DNA of 5,324 bases from Deltaproteobacteria bacterium (lineage in GTDB: Bacteria > Desulfobacterota > UBA8473), in the NCBI GenBank assembly GCA_030621455.1, contig JAUXHQ010000162.1, positions 1-5,324 on the forward strand, read 5' to 3'. Every line of letters begins with the position of its first letter. Positions within the stretch are counted from its first letter, which is position 1. The notes below the pieces were generated by a model. That model was given only the letters and a program-made list of their open reading frames with translations. It did no database searches and was not told the origin of the DNA. Position numbers and translations under genes: made by a program. Shown here piece by piece: positions 1 to 5,324 of this stretch.

Positions 1-1276
1 TGGAAAAAGCCGTTGTCGCCGCCTCAATGGTTTTGTCCAGATCCTCTTCCGTGTGGGCCAGAGAGAGAAAAGAGGATTCAAACTGGGATGGCGCCAGATA
101 GATGCCCTGCTTGAGCATCTCCGAGAAGTACCTTGCAAAGGTCCCGGTGTCGCATCTCTTTGCGCCGGAATAGTCCGCCACGGGGCTATCGGTGAAGAAG
201 AGTGTAGACATGGATCCCACCCTGGCGGAGAAGGTGGGGATGCCGACCTTATCAGCCGCGGTTTTTATCCCTTGTGACAGCATTCCTGCCTTCTCATCGA
301 GGGCTTTGTATACCCCTTCCTGAGAGAGGAGTTTTAATGTCTCAATGCCTGCGGTCATGGCCAGGGGGTTTCCCGAAAGGGTTCCGGCCTGGTAGACAGG
401 CCCGAGCGGGGCCATCTTTTCCATGATTTCCCTTTTGCCTCCAAAGGCCCCCACCGGCAGTCCGCCCCCTATAATCTTTCCCAGGCAGGTTAAATCCGGC
501 ACAACACCGTAAAGCTCCTGGGCTCCCCCAAAGGAAACGCGAAATCCGGTAATGACCTCGTCGAATATGAGGACTATACCGTGTTGATCGCAGACCTCTC
601 TCAACCCCTCCAGAAACCCCTCATGGGGCACAATAACACCCATGTTCCCTGGTATCGGTTCAACGATGATGGCGGCCACATCGTCTTTATGTTGTTCTAT
701 CACGGCCTTGACCGATGCGAGGTCATTGAAGGTAAGGGTCAGGGTGTTCTGCGCGAAATCGGACGGAATACCGGGACTGTCCGGGATCCCCAGGGTGGCG
801 GCGCCTGACCCTGCCTTGACCAGAAGGCTGTCCACGTGTCCGTGGTAGCATCCTTCAAACTTGACTATTTTGTCCTTGCATGTATAACCCCTGGCAAGCC
901 TGACGGCGCTCATTGTGGCTTCGGTTCCGGAACTGACCATCCTCACAAGCTCAATGGACGGCACTGCCTCCGCCACCATCCTTGCCAGTTCCACTTCGAG
1001 GCTGGTGGGCGCGCCAAAGCTCGTGCCTTTTTCCGCTACCTTCTTCAGGGCGGAAATCACCCGGGGATGGGCGTGGCCAAGGACCATGGGGCCCCAGGAG
1101 CCCACATAGTCTATGTATTCGTTACCATCCACGTCGTATATCTTGGATCCCGCAGCCTTTTCTATGAAGAGGGGGTCGCCTCCAACGGCTTTGTAAGCCC
1201 TCACGGGGCTATTTACGCCCCCGGGAGTGTACCTCTGGGCTTCTCTGAAAAGATCTTTTGACTTCTTTGTGTTCAT
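1..1276 (-). CDS. hemL: Glutamate-1-semialdehyde 2,1-aminomutase, last few codons outside the window
   Basis: A PLP enzyme of aminotransferase class III that moves the amino group of glutamate-1-semialdehyde to give 5-aminolevulinate, the last step of the C5 route to tetrapyrroles, in the cytoplasm. I translated all 425 visible codons and found no stop or frameshift. The start is [23 protein letters not shown]-site landmarks are SSGTEA (115-120), the GCYHGH loop (142-147), FDEVITGFR with D239, and the Schiff-base lysine K267 in [17 protein letters not shown]. The C-terminal part contains [11 protein letters not shown] and [16 protein letters not shown], as in other HemL proteins. HemL is usually about 425-430 residues, so only a few residues and the stop codon are missing at the window edge. 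The ATG at 1276 is 3 bases after the ahbB-like stop codon, so it is very probably expressed from the same mRNA. GabT/ArgD-type aminotransferases are excluded by the HemL-specific [11 protein letters not shown] and APSQFE motifs. Confidence 0.97.
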   Translation of the reverse strand, partial: MNTKKSKDLFREAQRYTPGGVNSPVRAYKAVGGDPLFIEKAAGSKIYDVDGNEYIDYVGSWGPMVLGHAHPRVISALKKVAEKGTSFGAPTSLEVELARMVAEAVPSIELVRMVSSGTEATMSAVRLARGYTCKDKIVKFEGCYHGHVDSLLVKAGSGAATLGIPDSPGIPSDFAQNTLTLTFNDLASVKAVIEQHKDDVAAIIVEPIPGNMGVIVPHEGFLEGLREVCDQHGIVLIFDEVITGFRVSFGGAQELYGVVPDLTCLGKIIGGGLPVGAFGGKREIMEKMAPLGPVYQAGTLSGNPLAMTAGIETLKLLSQEGVYKALDEKAGMLSQGIKTAADKVGIPTFSARVGSMSTLFFTDSPVADYSGAKRCDTGTFARYFSEMLKQGIYLAPSQFESSFLSLAHTEEDLDKTIEAATTAFS

Positions 1277-1279
1277 GGT

Positions 1280-1747
1280 TTAAAAATACTCCATACTCGT
1301 CTTTTTGAACTCTTCCGTGCTAAACAGGAGTTTGTATTCCTTTAGCCCTGTTCTCTCAGATATCCTTCTTGCTATCTCAAAGCACTCTTCTTCTGTTTTC
1401 GCATGAATCATGGCGTAGAGGTTGTACTTCCAGGCCGACAATGTGAACCTTTCATAGCAATGGGTTACCTCCTTGAAGGACGCCATTATCGTTCCCGCCC
1501 TTTCTACCTCCTTATGAGGGACCACCCAGACCGACATGGCGTTGGCATTGATACCTAATCTTCTGTGTCTCAGGGTGGCGCCTAAACGTCTTATGTAGCC
1601 GTTGTCTATCAGGTCTTGGATTTTACTCAGGAGGGTCTCTTCCGGGATATCAAGCTTCCCGGCAATCTCCAGGAAGGGCTCGGGCGTTATGGGTAGATCA
1701 GTCTGTATCTCCCTGATTATCTTCTTGTCAAGCTCGGTTAAGGGCAT
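1280..1747 (-). CDS. ahbB: Siroheme decarboxylase subunit, AhbB-like (Lrp/AsnC family)
   Basis: A 155-residue protein of usual family length. Residues 1-60 form an AsnC-type winged helix-turn-helix (LDKKIIREIQTDLPITPEPF, then IRRLGATLRHRRLG). Residues 65-155 form the alpha/beta ligand-binding half with EVTHCYER, WKYNLYAMIHA and the end KKTSMEYF, the pattern I associate with AhbB/NirG/NirH rather than with DNA-binding Lrp regulators. AhbA and AhbB together remove two acetate carboxyls from siroheme to give 12,18-didecarboxysiroheme in the alternative heme pathway, in the cytoplasm. H61 and H96 sit where the family has conserved residues near the tetrapyrrole. The ATG at 1747 lies inside the end of the upstream activase gene (10-base overlap including its TAA), which suggests translational coupling. 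hemL follows 3 bases after the stop. The partner AhbA is not in the window. The AhbB versus AhbA choice rests on remembered motifs. A plain Lrp regulator is less likely because of the heme-gene context and the C-terminal motifs. Confidence 0.84.
   Translation of the reverse strand: MPLTELDKKIIREIQTDLPITPEPFLEIAGKLDIPEETLLSKIQDLIDNGYIRRLGATLRHRRLGINANAMSVWVVPHKEVERAGTIMASFKEVTHCYERFTLSAWKYNLYAMIHAKTEEECFEIARRISERTGLKEYKLLFSTEEFKKTSMEYF
1289..1292 (-). promoter_or_regulatory. Probable ribosome binding site of hemL
   Basis: On the minus strand GGAG lies within the final codons of the ahbB-like gene (Met-Glu-Tyr-Phe-stop), 12 bases before the hemL ATG at 1276. The core is good but the spacing is longer than the usual 5-9 bases, so re-initiation by ribosomes leaving the stop codon 3 bases upstream may contribute. 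Confidence 0.45.
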
Positions 1748-4700
1748 AGATTGTGCTCTTGATACTGTCGAACCTGGTAGAGAAACGCCTCCAGCCTGCT
1801 CTCCGTGTTGGTATTTCCTTGTCCGTCGAAGGCCATGTTGAGGACCGGGATATTGTTTTGATCCTCCCGGTATCTCTTGAGCAGGGCGGTGACGATGGTG
1901 CCGGGCATGCAGGTGAAGGGCATCACATTTATGATGCCGCTTGCGCCTTTTCTATAGAAATCCACTGCCTTTCCCATACTCAGGGCTGCTTCCCCTTCAA
2001 CGGAAGAGTCGATATAAGGTCCGGCCCATTTCAGTGTCTGTCTGGTGGTGGGCTCCGGGAGATTTCTTATGGATCCGTTAAAGGCCTTTTCCAATCGATG
2101 CTCATCCCGTTTTTGAAAGAATTCGGTGAGGCACATGCTGAGAAACCGTTTATGGTCCTTGTCTATAAGGGTTCTTCTCTTTGCAGTGAAGTTAGTATAA
2201 AAGATCCATTCACTTATGGGGGGAAGCCATGCCTCTCCGCCAAGCCTTTCAATCTGCAGGACGATATTTTCGTTGCTGAATCTGTTTGAACGGATATATA
2301 TCTCTCCCACTATCCCGATGAGGGGCCTTCTTTGTGAGTTACTCAGCTCTATACTGTCAAATTCCGCTCGCGCTGTTTCCAGGGTTTCAAAGGGGTCTTC
2401 TTCTTCTCTGATAGCAAGCAAGACATGTTTCAGCATGTCCTGGTAAACCCTTTCGGTTTCCCCGGGATTCTTCTCATAGGGTCTTGTTTCCCGCAGTTTT
2501 TTCTCGAGAATGTCGACAGCCACAATGCCCTTCCAGGCCAGTCGAATAAGCTTCTTCCCTGCGGAATGCAATCTCTGGTAAATAGTCTCATCCTGATCAA
2601 GGGCATAGATGGGTACGTCGTTATACCCTAACTCGTCGAGGATCATGCGGTGAAAACGGTGATACTGGCCAAAACGGCACGGTCCGTTGGCGGATGGCAT
2701 GAAGAAAGCCGAGTTTTCACGATCAAAATCAGGGCTTTTTAAGAGCCTTATCATATTGCCTGATGTGAGGATACATGGATAACATTCTCTACCTGAAGTA
2801 AATTTTCTTCCCCACTCGAGGGTTTCCTGGTCGGATTCGGGAATTACGGCTGAGGGGATGCCGCATGCTTCAGATGCAGCGGAGAGGGCAAATGCGTGAT
2901 CAGACATATAGGGGAGGTAAAGCTTCCTCTCTCTGCCCCTCTCACTTGTGGCGGTCGAAGTCTTCCTTTTCCCGGAAACCACCCTGCGGTCCCTGACGTT
3001 CTTTAACGTGTCCAGGAATGCCTCCAGACGGGTAATGGCCCCAACGTCTGCGCTATGTTCATCTATCTCTATTTGAAGATAGGGCTTGCCTTCCAATTCA
3101 TCCCTGAAGAAATGCGATATGAAAGAGTCCGGGCCGCAGGAAAAATTGGATATATATACAGCAAAGAGGTTCGGGTTGTTCTTTATTATCCGGGCGGCCG
3201 CCAGGAACCTCTGCCCGTACTTCCAGTACATATGACCGGAACCGTTGTTCAGACCCGGGCTGTCTACAGGCAGGCAGTCTATGGGGATTGCCTGCGTCCC
3301 CATGTCTCTCAGTTTCTTGGGTAGGTCGAGGTTGATCCCGGAATCACATCCATTATACGGCCGACTTACTATGACGATGGCCTTTTGATCTTCTTCCAGA
3401 TTATTGAGGACTTCGGCCCCCCTGGCCTGTAATGCGGAATAAAATTCCCTTTGAACCTCAAAGGCTCTGGATATAGCCGGTTTGACCTTTCTTGGCGGTA
3501 CCTTTAAGCTCCTGGCCATCTTTACAAGAGGCCTTTCCAACCCGTCCCGTCCTCTTCCGAGATGAATTACCGGCTGGAGTAAACGGACCCCCTGTTTTTC
3601 AAAATTGATGGCAGACTTAACAGTATAGGGAAATGCCTGAACATATGGGCAGTTAAAGCTCTCTTTCGAATCCGGGTGGGTTTGCTCCATATTTATGATA
3701 CTCGGGATGAATATTGTTTGTATGCCCTTGTCGATCAGTTCCAGGACATGCCCGTGGGAGACCTTGATAGGGAAACATTGCTCGGCTGCTACGCTTTCAA
3801 CCCCCTGACGGATGATTTTCTTGTTGGTTTTCCCGGTAAATACTACCCGGAGTCCTAACTCATTAAAGAAGGTCCTCCAGAAGGGGAGGAGCTCGTAGAA
3901 GAACAAAATCCTGGGGAGCCCCACTACAGGTGCGTCATGGTCGAGGGTATCGGCGTTGTTGTGGAGATTGAGGAGCAGGGCTTCCCTTTCGGCAAAGAGG
4001 TCCGGGAGGTTGTTCTTCTCTTTCTCTTCATTGTCCACGTCGTATTTGCCACACCTGCTTCCGTAGAAAAGGGGCCTTTCGCCTTTAACTGTGAGCTTCC
4101 TTATTTCGCACATGTTGGGGCAACCGTTACATTCGAAGGAGGTGAGATCGTAACTCCTCTCGCTCAGGTCGAAACCCTTAAATTTGCTCTTGCATTCCCC
4201 CTTCTCTTCCATGGCGAGGATGGCAACACCTATGGCGCCTGTGACCTCGTTATTTATGGGGACCTTTACGGGTTTGTCGAGCAGCTTTTCGAAGGCCGCC
4301 ACCACACCGCGGTTAAAGGCCGTCGCTCCCTGGAAGAAGATCTTGTTTCCTACCTTTCTATCCCCCACTACCTTGTTCAGATAATTCAGGGCTATTGAAT
4401 AACTCAACCCTGCAACGAGATCTTCCTTGTCGGCTCCTCTCTGTTGGTGATGAACGAGGTCGGACTCCATAAATACCGTGCACCTCTCGCCAAGGGAAAC
4501 CGGAGATGATGCATGTAAGGCCATTGCTCCAAATTCGTCCTTGATGGAGATCCCGAGTTTTTCCGCCTGTTCCTCCAGGAAGGATCCTGTACCGGCAGCG
4601 CACACGTTATTCATTTCAAAGTCGACTATGGCTCCGTTTTCTATACTGATGTACTTTGAATCCTGACCGCCGATCTCGAATATGGTATCGAGGTCCGGAT

Positions 4701-5324
4701 CGATGTGAATGGCAGCTGTGGCTTGAGCGGTTATCTCGTTTCTCACGATATCAGCGCCAACGAAATCGCCGGTTAAATACCTTCCGGAACCTGTGGTCCC
4801 GACACCCCGTATATTAACAATATCGCCGATTTCCACCCCAACCTCTTTTAGGCCCCGTCTTATAGCCTCTATGGGCCTGCCGGCTGTCATCAGGTATCGC
4901 TTGGATAGAAGATTCCTTTGCCCGTCTATTACCACTACGTTCGTGCTGATGGATCCCACGTCTATGCCCAGGAAGGCGTTGGCTCTATCCTTTTTCTTCG
5001 ATGGGAAGGGTTTGGGGTTAGCTTCAGTCTGTTGCCCTTTATCTTCTTCGGAAAGGGTAAGAGGGCTTAATCCGGCATCCTTCTTAGGGCCGGTTTCAAG
5101 ATAGAGTCGAAGGCGGTCCAACCCGTTGAAGGCGATCCGCTCATTCTCATCTTCCATAGTGGCAAGAACAGCGCCGATGGCCCCCATCGATGCGAAATGC
5201 TCCGGAATTATGAACTCGTCTTCCGTCAGCTCGAGTAAATCGAGGAAGGCTTTCCGCATACCGACATTGGCGGCGACGCCCCCCTGAAACGAGAGGGGGG
5301 GAGAAAATATCTTGCCTTTTCCGA
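1738..5324 (-). CDS. Giant fused CoA-dehydratase-activase-like ATPase (tandem BcrA/BadF/HgdC domain plus DUF2229/HgdB-like region), 5' end outside the window
   Basis: The frame is open to the window edge. The ATG at 5259 is internal: the 21 codons before it read GKGKIFSPPLSFQGGVAANV then G, the conserved end of an activase ATPase domain, so the true start lies beyond 5324. Visible residues number 1194 (G1 at the edge). Residues 1-70 are the tail of a first ASKHA ATPase domain. A charged linker follows to about 115. Residues 117-371 are a complete second activase domain: phosphate motif GIDVGSISTN, EIGGQDSK, and the two cysteines expected to bind the dimer-bridging [4Fe-4S] cluster, C241 (NNVCAAGTGSF) and C281 (GERCTVFMES). 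Next come C398/C401/C405/C424 (CNGCPNMCEI, GSRCGKY). About 467-770 is a DUF2229/HgdB-like half, with C516, C558, C659 and C729. After a basic linker (783-799), about 800-1190 is a second related half, with C847/C850 (GRECYPC), C882 (GPCRFGQY) and C1138. No signal peptide or membrane segment was seen, so it is probably cytoplasmic. Family members use ATP to inject low-potential electrons into 2-hydroxyacyl-CoA dehydratases or benzoyl-CoA reductases. For these long fusions the substrate is not known to me. The family call is firm; the function is open. Confidence 0.93.
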   Translation of the reverse strand, partial: GKGKIFSPPLSFQGGVAANVGMRKAFLDLLELTEDEFIIPEHFASMGAIGAVLATMEDENERIAFNGLDRLRLYLETGPKKDAGLSPLTLSEEDKGQQTEANPKPFPSKKKDRANAFLGIDVGSISTNVVVIDGQRNLLSKRYLMTAGRPIEAIRRGLKEVGVEIGDIVNIRGVGTTGSGRYLTGDFVGADIVRNEITAQATAAIHIDPDLDTIFEIGGQDSKYISIENGAIVDFEMNNVCAAGTGSFLEEQAEKLGISIKDEFGAMALHASSPVSLGERCTVFMESDLVHHQQRGADKEDLVAGLSYSIALNYLNKVVGDRKVGNKIFFQGATAFNRGVVAAFEKLLDKPVKVPINNEVTGAIGVAILAMEEKGECKSKFKGFDLSERSYDLTSFECNGCPNMCEIRKLTVKGERPLFYGSRCGKYDVDNEEKEKNNLPDLFAEREALLLNLHNNADTLDHDAPVVGLPRILFFYELLPFWRTFFNELGLRVVFTGKTNKKIIRQGVESVAAEQCFPIKVSHGHVLELIDKGIQTIFIPSIINMEQTHPDSKESFNCPYVQAFPYTVKSAINFEKQGVRLLQPVIHLGRGRDGLERPLVKMARSLKVPPRKVKPAISRAFEVQREFYSALQARGAEVLNNLEEDQKAIVIVSRPYNGCDSGINLDLPKKLRDMGTQAIPIDCLPVDSPGLNNGSGHMYWKYGQRFLAAARIIKNNPNLFAVYISNFSCGPDSFISHFFRDELEGKPYLQIEIDEHSADVGAITRLEAFLDTLKNVRDRRVVSGKRKTSTATSERGRERKLYLPYMSDHAFALSAASEACGIPSAVIPESDQETLEWGRKFTSGRECYPCILTSGNMIRLLKSPDFDRENSAFFMPSANGPCRFGQYHRFHRMILDELGYNDVPIYALDQDETIYQRLHSAGKKLIRLAWKGIVAVDILEKKLRETRPYEKNPGETERVYQDMLKHVLLAIREEEDPFETLETARAEFDSIELSNSQRRPLIGIVGEIYIRSNRFSNENIVLQIERLGGEAWLPPISEWIFYTNFTAKRRTLIDKDHKRFLSMCLTEFFQKRDEHRLEKAFNGSIRNLPEPTTRQTLKWAGPYIDSSVEGEAALSMGKAVDFYRKGASGIINVMPFTCMPGTIVTALLKRYREDQNNIPVLNMAFDGQGNTNTESRLEAFLYQVRQYQEHNLCP
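1756..1760 (-). promoter_or_regulatory. Probable ribosome binding site of the ahbB-like gene
   Basis: On the minus strand AAGAG lies 8 bases upstream of the ATG at 1747, inside the last codons of the activase gene. It is a weak Shine-Dalgarno match at good spacing. With the 10-base overlap it fits initiation by ribosomes finishing the upstream gene. It supports the ATG at 1747 as the start. Confidence 0.5.

Noticed and set aside
836..1261. Plus-strand open frame of 141 codons
   Set aside because: It lies wholly antisense to hemL, whose minus-strand frame carries all the family motifs. No family resemblance in the translation.
1280..1747. Reading the small gene as an ordinary Lrp/AsnC transcription regulator
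   Set aside because: The C-terminal HCY, YNLYAMIHA and KKTSMEYF motifs and the hemL neighbour fit a siroheme decarboxylase better.
1753..2289. Plus-strand open frame of 178 codons
   Set aside because: Antisense to the conserved C-terminal part of the activase fusion. The translation shows no recognisable domain.
3937..4398. Plus-strand open frame of 153 codons
   Set aside because: Antisense to the second activase domain and cysteine motif. Explained by codon bias of the real gene.
4358..4603. Minus-strand open frame of 81 codons
   Set aside because: Same strand as the activase gene but another frame, inside its most conserved ATPase motifs. Arg/Gly/Ser-rich low-information translation.
5279..5301. 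Six C followed 10 bases later by seven G, able to form a GC-rich hairpin resembling a terminator stem
   Set aside because: It lies inside the conserved PPLSFQGGVA coding stretch and has no T-run after it in either direction. The run of seven C on the coding strand could slip, but the frame is intact on both sides.

Overview
The window is packed with coding sequence on the minus strand: three genes read right to left (from 5324 towards 1), with no intergenic gap longer than 3 bases. In transcription order they are a giant ATPase of the CoA-dehydratase-activase (HgdC/BcrA/BadF) family, whose 5' end lies beyond base 5324; a Lrp/AsnC-like siroheme decarboxylase subunit (AhbB type); and hemL, glutamate-1-semialdehyde 2,1-aminomutase, whose last few codons lie beyond base 1. 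The first two genes overlap by 10 bases and the next two are 3 bases apart, so they look like part of one transcript. No promoter, terminator, RNA gene, mobile element, repeat array or CRISPR was seen. All plus-strand open frames are antisense shadows of these genes.

Organism: an AhbA/AhbB-type decarboxylase together with C5-pathway hemL indicates the siroheme-dependent (alternative) heme route of anaerobes such as sulfate reducers and methanogens. Very long fused activases with a DUF2229-type region are typical of strict anaerobes. Together with moderate GC and bacterial-style gene packing, this suggests an anaerobic bacterium, perhaps Desulfobacterota/Syntrophia-like or a related phylum. 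This is inference; no taxonomic marker is present.

How the genes may work together: HemL makes 5-aminolevulinate, the precursor of all tetrapyrroles, and the AhbB-like protein (normally with AhbA) decarboxylates siroheme to 12,18-didecarboxysiroheme on the way to heme. The large protein is the puzzle. It carries the C-terminal tail of one ASKHA ATPase domain, a complete second activase domain with both expected [4Fe-4S] cysteines, a four-cysteine motif, and two HgdB/DUF2229-like halves rich in cysteine. It therefore looks like an ATP-driven low-potential electron-transfer machine fused to its own acceptor. Its tight linkage to tetrapyrrole genes is the most interesting point in the window.
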